NCBI GenBank assembly: GCA_973895155.1 | Contig: OZ316891.1 | Coordinates: 14,074,001 to 14,138,000 of the forward strand | Length of the DNA stretch: 64,000 nucleotides | Source of the DNA: Marsupella aquatica | Lineage: Eukaryota > Marchantiophyta | Reading direction: 5' to 3' | Shown here: positions 23,931-35,639 of the stretch, piece by piece | Layout: each line of letters begins with the position of its first letter | Numbering within the stretch: position 1 is the first letter of the stretch | Position numbers and translations under genes: made by a program | Notes under the pieces: model-generated | Databases searched by the model: none | The model's input: only the letters and a program-made list of their open reading frames with translations | What the model was told of the DNA's origin: nothing

Positions 23931-24386
23931 TCTCTCTCTCTCTCTCTTTCTCTCTCATCCATGGCGTCGTCATTCCCCTGCGCCACGCCAGTAGTACACC
24001 ATTCACACACCTTGTTGGATTCGGCCGACTCTCCGTAACTGGCGCCGAACATCGCTGCCTCTCTCCATGCATGGATGCTGCATCCATCAATGCATCCGTC
24101 CATGTCGCTGGTTCCGCATCCATCCATCCATCGCTGTTACCCCTATTATTGCATGCTCAACCTCCCGTCGGGTCCTTCTGCCTCATCCTGCACATCATCA
24201 CTGCCCTCCTGCCCCGCTGCCCCGCTGCTGCGGTGCTGCCCGGGACCGACGCTACTGCTGAGCTGTCCGGACTTTGCGCGTTTCTGCCCTGCCCTGCCGA
24301 ACCCATCCACCGATCCTCGATTATCTTTTGTCTCCGCTGTGCCCCTCGCCGCTCGCATTTCACAGCTTCGCGCATAGACAGAGCGC

Positions 24387-24427
<41 letters not shown>

Positions 24428-24560
24428 CCACGGGAAAGCTCGGCCTTGAGATCTCGGAAATCTGTAAAGGCAATCTCCGAGCAAGCCCAACGCGGGCCAA
24501 GTTTAGACAGGACGCAGATAGACTCGTCGGGCCAAGTTCAGACAGGACGCAGATAGACAG
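23931..24560 (+). promoter_or_regulatory. Promoter/leader region of the Dof gene with CT and GA microsatellites
   Basis: A GC-rich island begins here. It holds a CT repeat (23931-23956), CATCCATC repeats near 24110-24135, a perfect GA repeat (24390-24425), and two copies of a GGCCAAGTTYAGACAGGACG unit about 36 bp apart (about 24498 and 24534). Long open frames over this stretch (such as 23909-24556) come from the low-complexity tracts and are not genes. CT/GA tracts near transcription starts are common in plants. The actual start site cannot be placed from sequence alone. Confidence 0.45.
24390..24425. repeat. GA dinucleotide microsatellite
   Basis: About 18 uninterrupted GA units, upstream of the Dof coding region and probably in its leader. 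Confidence 0.97.
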
Positions 24561-24812
24561 ACACGGACTCGCACAGACGTCGATCGGTTGTTCGGTCGGA
24601 GTCGAGCTTTTCGTGACGCTGCTCAGTAGCTACTCCCCTCCCTTCCTCCTTCCCTTTCTCCCTTTCTCCCTTGTCACCTTGTATCTTTAGTGCATCCTGG
24701 ATTTTGACAGGGCGAGTTTGTTTCGAGATTTTGTTTCGAGATCTACAGGTGCAAGATTTGATTGCTAGTTGTAAGTTGTATTGAGGATCAACAGGGTGTA
24801 TGATATTTTTAG

Positions 24813-24872
24813 ATGCCAAGGCCCAGAGGGTCGAAGCGAGGACCAAACGCATTACAGATTTTGCCAAGTTAA
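24813..24872 (+). other. Small upstream ORF in the Dof leader
   Basis: ATG at 24813 opens 19 codons (MPRPRGSKRGPNALQILPS) and then TAA, about 180 nt before the main start. If transcribed, it could lower translation of the Dof ORF. Presence of the ORF is seen directly, and a regulatory role is only inferred. Confidence 0.35.
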
Positions 24873-24900
24873 CGAGGATTGTGAGCCTCTCCAACGGCAA

Positions 24901-25076
24901 GTGAGCCTGTTCCGGCGATTTGGGGTGACCGGTTAGTTTGGAGGTCAGATCCGTGACCCTTAAGAAATTTCATGTAAAATCGTCCACACTGCCGGTATTG
25001 ATCGAGCCGATAGTGGCTCAATCGATTCGCTAAGAGTGGAATTTTGTTAATGACCGTAGCGTGCGGGGAAATACAG
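24901..25076 (+). other. Possible 5'-leader intron of the Dof gene
   Basis: A good donor (CAA|GTGAGC) at 24901 and an acceptor (AAATACAG) ending at 25076 would remove 176 bp and make the ATG at 25080 the first in-frame start. The polypyrimidine tract is weak, so this is only a candidate. Confidence 0.35.
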
Positions 25077-26315
25077 GTCATGCTGTTAAGCGGTTGTTCC
25101 AGTGAGCAGCATGGGGGGGACTCTTCAGAAGGCTCACAGTCTATGTTGCACCCTGATAAAAAGGCCCAGACAACATTATTTGCTCAGCGGGCGATGCAAG
25201 AACGGCGCTTGAAACCTCCGGACCAGATCATCGCATGCCCCCGTTGTCAGTCTCTGAATACAAAGTTTTGCTACTACAACAATTACAGTTTAACCCAGCC
25301 CCGGCACTTCTGTAAGAATTGTCGTCGGTACTGGACTGCGGGGGGAACGCTTCGCAATGTGCCAGTGGGTGGTGGATGCAGGAAGAACAAGAGGGCCAAG
25401 CAACCGAGGAGCAATGATTTGTCCGTTCTCACTGGTGATTCCCCTATATCTGGTCTAAGGAGTGATGGTCCAGGTTCAGCATTGCATCCTGCGTACAATC
25501 CATCAAGCGCTTCAACATCGGCTGGCTATTATGACCACCAGTACGAAGATGCTACGAAAATTGCTATAGCCAGAGCCCAGCAGAGTATCAGAGCTGGACC
25601 TTCGGGGGTGAGTCAAAGCGCGGAGGGTAATTCGTCTAGTGGCCATGTCTCGGCCTTTCACGTCGCTCATGGATCGCACTCGTCTGCGATTTCTCACAGT
25701 GCATCTTCATTTGAGGCCGCGCCTGGTATTGTTAATCTCGGTTATTATCAACCTCAAGTTCAACCCAAGCAGGAAGCTGCCATAGCCAGCGGCGATCTGA
25801 GTGCTATTTTCGAGTCTCAGAGTTATAGAGCGGCCGCTGCGGCAGCCGCGGCAGCTGGCCAAGGGGGAGAAGGAGGAATTGCATACAATATCGACATCGA
25901 GTCGTTGAACAACAACATCGAAGCTGTGGACGTGCAATGGAGATTGCATCAACAAGCCCAACAGGCTGCTGCTGCACAAAAGCAAGCTATTTGGGGGGAG
26001 GAAGATCAAGGGCACAGGGAGGGAAGGCAAGCGGTGCACAATGTAGATGAGAAAGGGTTGATGGAGACTTTGAGGCAAGCCAAAGGTAAGTCTGCAATTA
26101 CGGTTTCGCCCTCACGTGGACATGAACAATCAGAAGGAGCGGAGGTAGCTGCTAGCCGTCCGGCCAATGTACCGGCGTGGCAATTGCAACAAGTCTCCGA
26201 AGGTTTGCAATCGTTTGAGCCTGTGTCGCACGATTCGGGTTTCTGGTCGAATCAAAGCTGGGCTCCTCTCGACATGCATGCATTGAATCCTCCTGCAAAT
26301 AGTCAAATGCTATGA
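25050..26315 (+). CDS. Dof-type zinc-finger transcription factor
   Basis: A plant-specific DNA-binding regulator expected in the nucleus. Dof proteins bind AAAG cores. The uninterrupted ORF encodes 421 aa from the ATG at 25050, or 411 aa from the ATG at 25080, which is preferred if the candidate leader intron is real. Residues 61-105 (numbered from 25050) form the Dof domain, with C63, C66, C88 and C91 in the family pattern CX2CX21CX2C. They include the hallmark blocks [16 protein letters not shown] and RRYW and the basic tail GGGCRKNKR. The rest is low complexity: Ser-rich 120-230, an Ala tract near 260-268, and a Gln/Ala-rich stretch near 292-312. No KDEL-like or kinase features were seen. 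No neighbouring gene is linked. The long GC-rich leader with a small ORF suggests post-transcriptional control. Subgroup is not assigned. Confidence 0.93.
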   Translation: MTVACGEIQVMLLSGCSSEQHGGDSSEGSQSMLHPDKKAQTTLFAQRAMQERRLKPPDQIIACPRCQSLNTKFCYYNNYSLTQPRHFCKNCRRYWTAGGTLRNVPVGGGCRKNKRAKQPRSNDLSVLTGDSPISGLRSDGPGSALHPAYNPSSASTSAGYYDHQYEDATKIAIARAQQSIRAGPSGVSQSAEGNSSSGHVSAFHVAHGSHSSAISHSASSFEAAPGIVNLGYYQPQVQPKQEAAIASGDLSAIFESQSYRAAAAAAAAAGQGGEGGIAYNIDIESLNNNIEAVDVQWRLHQQAQQAAAAQKQAIWGEEDQGHREGRQAVHNVDEKGLMETLRQAKGKSAITVSPSRGHEQSEGAEVAASRPANVPAWQLQQVSEGLQSFEPVSHDSGFWSNQSWAPLDMHALNPPANSQML

Positions 26316-29300
26316 AGCCAAGTCCCCCTCTTCTCCGGTGGAGAATCAATACATCCGGTTCAAAGTGATGATCCGAGGCCAGTGAAAGATGTACTCTCTC
26401 TCGGCTTATGAGAAGAGACACTGTTAAGCCGCTATTCTTTGCTGATGTATGCTATCAGATGGAAATCCATTGAATCTGCATATTGTGAGGGGTGTACTTA
26501 CCCCAACGCACAGCCTTTTCGAGTTCACCAAGCTGGTGGTGTAAAGCATAATAAGGCCAGCAACCGCTTCCGCAAACTATCCCTCTACTCGAGAACTCTT
26601 TTGGCTGGCCAATTATCATCATCCGCTTTCTTTTCCGTCTTGAATTAGGAGGTGCCAAATTCCCATTCTATAGATTGCCCGTTTCATCCTGTCTGCTCGC
26701 TCTCGCCCTCCCTTTCTAACTCTCTTACCACTTGTCTAGCTCGTCCTTCATTCATAGAGGATCGAAGACTTGGACGGAAAGGCACCTCATGAAATATTAG
26801 GCTGTAGTCAAGGCTTCCACTCCAGTTAATGTGCGAGCTCTGTAGACTATTAGCTGCTGTACTTTGTTTAGAAAAGATTCAATAGTCTAGTGTAGAATGT
26901 GGCTGAGTGCCAAACTCGGACACAGCGCCTGTAGTATGCACTCCAATTGAAACAGCGCTTGATGTATGTTTTTAGAGGCTAACTAGCACCTGTGAGCCCC
27001 GCCGTGAGCAAGGCCCCATGTATAAAATGTCTCATGATTCATTATTTAATATAATATTTGTGTTTCACTGCGAAAGCTTCTTCTATATTGTTGCGTCCGC
27101 CAGGTACCTGTGAAACACGAATGTTGTTTTATAGTTCACCTGCACTTTCGAGGGTTTGAGATCTTCTAGTGAGACAACGTAGAAGATGTGAAATATTCAA
27201 TTTTTGAAGTACTTGAAAAATTGAAGGACTATTGATAGATCGATTGGCCAAATGTCTGAAATTGTTGCAAGAGTCCCGGCCACATGTAGGAACAACTGTG
27301 ATTGAAACAGCTGATTTGATCTCCAGAATTTTTTCAACTTAAGCGAGTCTGAGACTGTGCCCGTTCGGAGCGAAAGGCAGTTTCCCTTCTTGATCGATAC
27401 GGTCAATTTGTGGAAAATTGTGCATGTCTTCGTGTTATAAATGGGAGCGGTTCGAATGGAACATGGTTTGGTCGCCTTCAAGGCACGACGCGCTAATACG
27501 ATGTTGGCAACTTGGACTACGTAGCAACGTGAGAATTAGATGGATAGAAACGCCAACAGGTTTTCTGGTCTACCTGTAAAAATCTTCTCGAAGAAACCAC
27601 GCGCGAAGAGCATGGATAATTGATTGGAACTTCTCGCTCAAATATTGTCAAAGTGTCCCAGCCAGGTCATAAAACCTCGATTCCTTTGTAGCATAGAGTT
27701 CGGGACTGCAGAGAACATTTGCAGTGGCGGTGGAGATGTACTAGTCGGATGAAGTTCTTGAGCCCAGGGTTGTGAGACTGGATACCGTCTGAACATCGGT
27801 TTCTAGCTAACAGACTTCAGTTCATGTTGTTTGGACTACTACGATTGCGAGTTCACCTTCGTTGTAAGTTAGAATCCAGGTCGGAATCTGATGAGAGTTT
27901 ATCCACTCCCTCCGTATCCCAGTCATGAATCATCTGCCAGTTTCGTCGATCCGGGCATCTGACGAAAACGAAACACGATGTTCTTTTCCCCTGCTGTATG
28001 ACTTGCGTTGATGTTGAGACACAAGCGTGTCAAGTGACGGGTCCGAAATTCAAGGTTGCAACATAAAACATGTGTTACAGGAGTCGCATCAAGCAGCCTA
28101 CTTTATAGACCAATTGTATGTTCTAGATTTGGACCAGGACTTGGGTTTTGTTCAGTTTAGCGTTTTTCTCATGTGATGAGGCCACACTCTTGACAGGACA
28201 GGTGTCTGGCAGTTGCCAGTTGTGTCTGTGTGATTGAGGTTGCCAGTTGTGTCTGTGTGATTGAGATGCTGACTCAATCTGTAATATTACTTCCCCTAGG
28301 GAACTTGCGGCTCCCCACAATATAGTTTTACTAGTATAATTGTGCTGGTTTCGCTCAATTATAGTACCGCACCCTCCGAGAATTGAGCCAGGAAGCAGTA
28401 TAGGCAAGTACCTACTGGACGCCACCTTTAGAAACACATGACACGCCCGACCTCGAGCGGCCCAGAAAGGACAAATTCTCTGCAGCTAGAGAGTGTATTG
28501 TGTTTATTGGCTTGGAAACAATGAGGACGGAGATTAGCGGCGGCTGGACGCGAATGGCGTACCACACAGACTGGGTGGAAGTGTAATCTCACAGCGTGAG
28601 GAAATCGGCTCTCAAGAGTTGAGGAGCCGGAAATTGGTCCTCAAGAGCCGAGAAGCGAGTTTGTTCGTTGGGACTTGAGGAGAAAGACCCGAGGAGAAAG
28701 ACTTACAATTGATGTGGATGAGATGAGAGAGCGTGGACGTGAGCTGAGTGAAGAGAAGCAGACGGAGGCTTGACCTCCAAGAAAGGATGAGGGGTGAGTA
28801 CGTCCGAGCGATGTCAAGAGGCGGGCCCAGCTTGGTGATATTTTGTGAGGAGCAGCACAGCTGGTGAGCTGTGGATGGTGTTACCTGCACGTACCTTTGC
28901 CCGGGTCAGCTATGGCGGCCCCACCTACGATTGCAATAATGTGCCTTCCTGAGTACAGGTCCAATAGATCCAACCTTAGCGAAGATTCACACAATCCGCT
29001 ACGATTTGCTCGGTCCATTTCGGGAAGTCAAAGAACGACCTCGCTCTCCGCGTGTTCTCCTAGCTCCATATTTCCCGGCGGGCATAAATAAAATGAAATA
29101 CTATAAAAACTGCTAGAGACACTACACGACGGTGGGCGTAAAGGTGCTCCTCGAGCAGCGATGTGCAGAGGATGTGCGATGTGCAGAGTGACGAGTAAGC
29201 AATGAGCACACCCATGTAACCGTAGTGGTACTAGGTTCGCGATTCTCAATAGTTAAAATGTATTTTTACTTGCTTCCAGATGTTCAGGGGTGGCGATTTT

Positions 29301-29614
29301 ACTTTTTCAGACCTTATTAATGCCTTCACTGAGTTTTCTCTTTGTAATTATTGGTGTTTCATGGAGAAGATTTTAATTTCCAGACCTCAATGCCCTTCGT
29401 GCTTTAAGCTTTTGGTGTTTTATGGAGAACAATGGAAATAACAGATTTGGGTATGGAAAATTTAAATCTTCTCTCTTCTATTATTGAATATACTATACTA
29501 TAAGAGAATATATTTTTAGCCTTTTAGAGTATTAACGCCCTTTGATGAGTACATGATGGGAAACAAAAACCACTCAAAACTCAAGCTAAAGCCATCACTA
29601 TTTTGAAGCAGTGT
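26316..29614. other. Dof 3' region and intergenic DNA
   Basis: The Dof 3' UTR probably continues to around 27.05 kb, where AT-rich TTTAATATAATATTTG occurs. No canonical AATAAA was seen, so the end is a guess. From 27.1 to 29.6 kb no gene is supported. A short direct repeat (GGTTGCCAGTTGTGTCTGTG, about 28212 and 28239) and a GA-rich stretch at 28600-28760 are the only notable items. Confidence 0.4.
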
Positions 29615-29766
29615 CTGTTGAAATAGGCGATGTCTTGGCTTGGTGTCAGTGAAATACCAGGAACTTAGAGTGAGCAAGCTTTTGCATATACTAACATCAT
29701 GGCTACAGCGCATGGCTTGATATTTCACTGGTACCAAGCAAAACTTGTTTTAAGGCCTATTTCAGA
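29615..29766. repeat. Imperfect foldback (inverted repeat), possible hairpin RNA or MITE remnant
   Basis: The left arm, about 29616-29657, carries TGAAATAGGC and then GCTTGGTGTCAGTGAAATAC. The right arm, about 29719-29764, reads in reverse complement as TGAAATAGGC and then GCTTGGTACCAGTGAAATAT. The arms pair over two blocks of 10 and about 22 bp separated by an asymmetric internal loop, with a terminal loop of roughly 60 nt. Weaker pairing may extend outward into 29580 and 29800. Confidence 0.65.
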
Positions 29767-32700
29767 AAATAAGACTGTTATTTAACACATTGTGAGTTAT
29801 TTAAATAGTACTGTGCTTCTGCAAAAGATTTTTGGAAGAAAAAATCCAGCACTGAGGGGCTTGTTCTAGATAAGAAAATTAAAACAAATTTATGGGCCGG
29901 ACTTTTACGACACTCCACCTATTTTTCATTCTTTCAAATTACCAACAACGAAAACAGATTTTCAAAGTATCTAGATCTTTTCGTTATTTTTGTCCTCTAA
30001 AAACAAGAACAAGCCTAACATGCCCATAGAGTGTAATATGATAAATGGAAGAAGATCTATAGCTTGGAAAGATGATACGGTGTCTTTCATACTTCACATT
30101 TCAGAAGAGGGAGACATGATTACAACTTAGTATTGTTATTGAATGACATTTAGAGGTGTACTATGTCGCATGTGCATTGTTGTTGTGTTTAAGCAACAAG
30201 GACAGCTGAAAGAGCTGAAAGTGTTGCATGAATTGTTGACGAACTAATAGTGTTGCTGAAAGTGTTGTGATGTTGTCCTAAAATGAGCTAAAGGCAAGTT
30301 AAACACTCAAGAGCGAGAAGGAAATTTGTGCACAACTGATGCAGAAGGTGAGTGTGCACAATTAGAACGACAATGTATTGACAAACAGAAAATAGTTAAT
30401 CTGGAAAACTGTGGTCAAATAGGATTTGCCGGGGAATGTGCACATGGTTTTGCTGTACAAGATGGAGCAAAAGTTTTAGGTTAAGCCTCACTGTCTAGTC
30501 ACCCCATTCTCAAACCCACCTTCCTCCACTTGTCTATCTGGCTCCTCTATCGAGTCACCCTTGCCCTACCCATTTCTAGATTTGGCCAGGGACTTGGCCC
30601 CCCATCTTGGCTTGTCTCTCTCCTCATTCTCCCCCATCTGCAAACTTGACTACACTTAGGTTAGTAGAGCCTAGCCCCACCCATTCTTGTTCAGGCTTTG
30701 CTTGTGCTTTTAACTTGTGCAGGCCTGTGTCCTTAGTCACCTCCACACACATATATTTCTCATTGCAGGATCCCGCCCCAGAAATTTATGTAATCGAATG
30801 GGTGTGAGCATATGAACATATTCCTTAATTTATTTTAGGGTAATCATCATAAGCTATTTTTGGCAATCTAGGGGTTATATAAAGTGACATTTACATTATA
30901 AAGTTTTCAAGGCTATTCAAGCTCAAAAACTTCTGTAGTTTACATAGAACAAGATATTTCAAAATTCCAAAAATAAACAACTATACAAATACTAGAAATT
31001 TTAGGTTTGTACACATGTAAATTGGGGGTTTACTCTTAGTGCAACCAGGTGGCTAGGATTTGACAACACTTAAGCTAAATCCAGTGATGGTAGAAATGAT
31101 TATTAGATATGCTTAGTAGACCCCCTTCTGGAAAAGTTTGCTTAATCAACTTGATACTTTTCCTCAATCTGAACCGTTGATGGACTTTCGATCTCAGCTT
31201 TGGGTTGTTGATAGACCTCAGGGGGTCGATCAAATAACAAATTTCATTTCGGGGATCGATCAAGCAAATAACTTGGTTGAAAAATAAATTACTTTTCAAC
31301 TGATTAAAAAACTCTTAAATGCATCACATTATCATGTCATGTAAATAAACTCAGAATAATAAAGAGAGAAACCAGGGCAAAGTGTGTAGTTATTAATGCA
31401 AAATTACTAGTATTATCCAAGAAAATAGAATCAATAGTTAAGGCTAATGATTGAGAAAATTGAAACCATATTATACAGACATTCCTAAATAAATCCAGAG
31501 TTCATCGGGCATAATTGTGTCTAATTCTGGTCGGAATCAAAAGTTAGAACAAAATACTGTTACAAGAACAATTTTATCTTTGTTGATGTAGATGTTTTTA
31601 TGTCCAGGCGATGATTAAGGGCCTTGGGTGTGAATGAAGATCTCTCGGTCAATTCTACCAGTCTCTTGAGTCAGATGAAACAAATCTAAAACAATCTGAG
31701 CCTATCTCTATCATTTCAATAAATAAAAAATTTAACGCAAAAATTTAAGGGGTTGATTAAACCTCAAGAAATATAAATTACTAAAATGACTTGAAGGGGG
31801 TTCCTCTTCATTTCTAATGAATAAGAAAAACAGCGGCAGAACCCTCATAGTGTAAATTATAACTAAAAAATCAGCATTATGTGCATGCCAGGTGGAGTCT
31901 TATATGTACACTGTCGGAAATAATTTGTATGATGACGTCATAATGAGAGAGTTCTTAGTGTATTATAGTTGTTTAGATTATCTCTACCGAAAAGTGCTTA
32001 TTCCAATCCCAATCACTACATTAAGCCGCCATTTTGTTTGTGAACTTAATAAGTGCTTATTAGTCTATATTTGGACTGATTTTCCAATGCATTCAATTCT
32101 TGGGCTCGAAGAACTGAATGAATATCTGTAGTCTACCAGTATTCTGGTCCACGTCTCCAGATCCTGCTTGCTCCTCCAATAATGTCCCCCGTGGAAACAG
32201 TCTTCTAGGCAGGCCCACTCAGGTCGCTGAGAAATTCCCTGTCATGAATGTACCTTTTAATCTGTAAATGCTTTTTGGCCTGAAAGGCCAATTTTGATGT
32301 TTTGCATAATCAAAAGAGCTTTAAAGTTGTTAAACAGGTACGGATGGATAAGACTAACAAAACTCCCGTGCACACGAGCACGCCCATGCCCCCATCAATA
32401 ACCAAAGCTGAGCGCTGAACTGAATGATGACAGCAGAGCCCCGATACAGTAAAAGGCACAGTAAGTTAGCTTTCTAGGAACAAGACTGTGGTGCTGTCTG
32501 ACGCGAGCCAAGCAGCCCATTCTCCCAGGTACCGAAGCCAACTGGCGGTCCTTAATCGGCCGGCCAAGGTCACCTCACTGCCAAGCGATCAAGAGAGTCC
32601 TGTACCGTCTGAATTTCGAAACATGGACTCATTGGCGAGTACCAGATCCGCCATGGAATCCGGTCCCGCCACGGAACTTGAGAATCCATCGAGTCGAAGG

Positions 32701-32846
32701 TGCAATCCAAATTATAAGACTGTCCACTTTGCTCTTAAGTGAAATCAATTCTTACAAACCATTTAAACTTTTCTATGTCAGTCAGAAATTAGTCAGAGCT
32801 CAATCGATCAAATAATCACCAGCGCGGACTCCACTTTGACTCCTAA
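29767..32846. other. AT-rich intergenic DNA
   Basis: No gene is supported. The 30490-30760 part is pyrimidine-rich. Elsewhere there are short open frames of fewer than 85 codons without recognisable domains. Confidence 0.4.
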
Positions 32847-33404
32847 GGAGGACTTTACAAGACGTCCGGGGCACTTGGGAGTTTTTTTTACCAAAGCAAA
32901 CTGGAGGGCCATTGCACACACTAAATATAGTGTCCCAGGGCTAAAAGCATTTTTTGAAACCTTCTATTGCCCCCAAGATCTTGTAAAGCCAAGTGCAGCC
33001 AATGGTGCCAGAATAATTGACTAAAAGACAGACTGAGGACCCACTCCACCTGAATGGCACTTAATCTTTGGCTAAAGTCTTTGTAAATGTGAGAAGAGAA
33101 TATCTTATGAAGGACTTGTGGGTCCCTTTTTATTACAAATGACTTAAAATAGAAATGGACCAAGCGGCCAGAAGAAGAGACCGCCAAGAGAGGTGGTCTA
33201 AAATCTAGGACAAAAGAGTGCTCCACATAAGCAAAAATTGGGCTCCACTGCATTCCATGTAGGATTGGTAACAGGTTCGGTTGAAAGTGCCCCCGAGGTT
33301 TTGTAAAGTGAACAGCAGCAATTTCTCTCAAATGGATGGCCTTGATCAGATCTTGGACACCAAAAAAATGTGGAAACTGCCCCCAACGTCTTGTAAAGCC
33401 ACCC
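32847..33404. mobile_element. MITE with about 32-bp terminal inverted repeats, PIF/Harbinger-like
   Basis: The left end GGAGGACTTTACAAGACGTC is mirrored by the right end, whose reverse complement starts GGGTGGCTTTACAAGACGTT. Similarity continues through GGGGCA and into a T-rich tract, about 32 bp at roughly 80%. The element is flanked by TAA (32844-32846 and 33405-33407). GG-rich ends with a 3-bp TWA duplication fit the PIF/Harbinger superfamily. At 558 bp it has no transposase and would be non-autonomous. The right-end word TGCCCCCRAG, with TCTTGTAAAG after it, also occurs internally at about 32968 and 33288, so nested or rearranged copies are likely. Confidence 0.6.
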
Positions 33405-33860
33405 TAACATTATCCTACTTGAGTTTGTCTGACTACTCTTTGTAGAGCTCTCCTTCCATCTAGAACAACACAGTTGTAATTGGCCATTCCTAATTTGAAC
33501 TCCAATTGCTTAGCTGTGATAGGCTAATTCTGTTCACACCTTTGAACTCAAGTTCATCAAATGCTCCCTGGAGTGCAAAACAGTTCAGTTCACTCTATAT
33601 CAAGTATCATGCTACTTAATACGCACAGTAGTAGGTAGCTTGTACATACAAGATAACAAAAATATCATCCCTTAACCAAAAATCTGGGATGAAGCTTGCA
33701 CCAAATCTTACAGCCCTTCCAATGTATTTCAATGAACACAAGTCTTTGCAAATCAGATCATAACAACAAATTCTTGTTTAGAGAACATCCTGCGCTGCAC
33801 ATAAACCACAACCTGGGATAGAGATCTTTAATTTTCTCCCACTGTCTGATGGATGTAACA
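33405..33860. other. Intergenic DNA
   Basis: Nothing recognised. Confidence 0.35.
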
Positions 33861-33861
33861 G

Positions 33862-34105
33862 TTGAGGGTCTCAGACCTCAAAACTTAATGTACCTTAACT
33901 ACTAGCTGAAGGTTATGGACCAAAAAAAAATTTATGAACTATCAAATGCAGAATCTATAACTTTTGCCATAAAGAAAGATCATTCCCCACAACATTAGAT
34001 CAGTATAAGGGTTATTAAAAAAACAAGGGAACTTTTACAAAGAGCTGTGAAAACAGTTACAGCCATTTCAAAGGTGATCACCACTAACAATGAAGCTTTA
34101 AGTCG
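33862..34105 (+). repeat. Dispersed repeat B, copy 1
   Basis: About 240 bp matching 53772-54022 in the same orientation. Shared words in order are GGTCTCARACCTCAAAACTT, TAACTACTWGYT, AGGTTA, TATAACTTTTTGCCATAAA, AACAAG with TTTTACA, and GAAGCTTTAA/GGAGCTTTAA. The left edge also matches about 40 bp at 11.01 kb. No termini or coding capacity identify its class. Confidence 0.65.
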
Positions 34106-35149
34106 CCTTATTTTGTCACCAGGGTATGGAGGTTTTGACAGGCTGATTGGGGGTGTGCACACCTTTGACTCACTTTACCAAGTTCCAGATAGTTTCCAGG
34201 CCGAGGGACACTACAACTGGCGTGTATTGCTCTCCTACCATACAACACTAAACTAATTGAACACACAATTGATACATGGACAGTACAGTGCCCTAGTGCC
34301 ATCCTTGTTCAAACAGGGCTTATGCAAAGTACTAATTTTTTCTTATTCCACATTCCAATATCATTCTCTTAATTTATTCCCATCACTATTTCATCAATCC
34401 ATTCCAAATTTGTTATAATTATTTATTTCCTCATGAACCTGGATGGCAGTCCGATAGTAGCGTACACCTACACCGGGGTACCCGTCAACTCCAGATGGTA
34501 CAAAATTTGCCTCCTGATACACCATTAAGATGGTTTGAAAGAAAGGTTGTATGACTGTAACAATTGCTGCACACGGTCACGGGGGGAGTAATGAGGCCAT
34601 CCTTCCCGTCAGGCGTATTCCCTTCCTCGTCAAGCTGGACGGACGTTTCAAACAAGGAGGATACATTGATTTAAGGTCCATCAACTATCAATGTCTCTCT
34701 ATTTTGTAACGAGTAAATATAATTAGTCATCTCAAAGCTAAAGGGCCACAAAACAATTCCCTGCATCGGAGTATGAGCTTTGCATTTTAGTCACAAGTGA
34801 TAAAACCTTGTATTTGCAAGTCCAAGACTGAGCTAAAACCAAGAGGTTTGAGATGCCCCAATATAGATGAACCCGTTGCTTGTCCACCACACAATATTGT
34901 TGATAGTAGGTGATGTTGACTGGAAGTGTTGTCAAACAGACGTGAGATGACCAGATAGTCATTATATAAGTGAACTTGGCAACTGGAGATCAAGGAGTGT
35001 GATGGACTGGGCATGGAAAAGGTGGGATTGTGACACCTTGGTCCATTCAAGTCTATCTCCAGTTTAAGAAACAAATGTCATTAGAATGTAATGACAAAGG
35101 TGGGTTTGCGCCAACCGACCATGAAAGACAAAGGGTGTCATTTGATATT
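34106..35149. other. Intergenic DNA
   Basis: No gene is supported. Nothing beyond short chance frames was seen. Confidence 0.35.
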
Positions 35150-35639
35150 ATAGTATTAGGTGTGTAAATGTTATAGTTGACAGCTTAGTTATATATACAA
35201 TAGTTACAAAGGGCAAAAAACACCAAACTAGGAGACATGATCCTAAAGGCAATGCAAACCAATGAAGAAGCAGACCAATGATGAAACTGAACCAAAACCA
35301 AACTAGGAGACATGATCCCAAACCAAAAGCCAACAAAATAACAAAGACATAAATAAGTAACCTACAAAGAAGTCAAGAAGACTACATCCCTACTGAGCAA
35401 AGAATTAAAATGCCTGAGTAATAAAACTCCGGAGTAAACCATGTAGGAGGCTCATAGAGTGGAGCATGTCAAGAGACCCTAAAACCAACTGCCTTGGCCC
35501 TAGAAAGGAGGGAGAAAGCATGGGTCCGCTAAAGAGCAACAGAAACAAGTGGGAAAGGTCTCATTTAAATACAAATAATTGCATAGGCCCAAAGGAACTG
35601 GTCGAAGGTAGGATGTAGCACCAAAAACCTTCAGAGCAA

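Noticed and set aside
23909-24556. Open frame of 215 codons on the plus strand upstream of the Dof gene
   Set aside because: It is kept open by CT, GA and CATC low-complexity tracts, has an RERERER-type run from the GA repeat and no domain. Better read as promoter or leader.
27900-27930. CTCCCTCCGT word like a Stowaway MITE end
   Set aside because: No flanking TA duplication and no inverted partner nearby.
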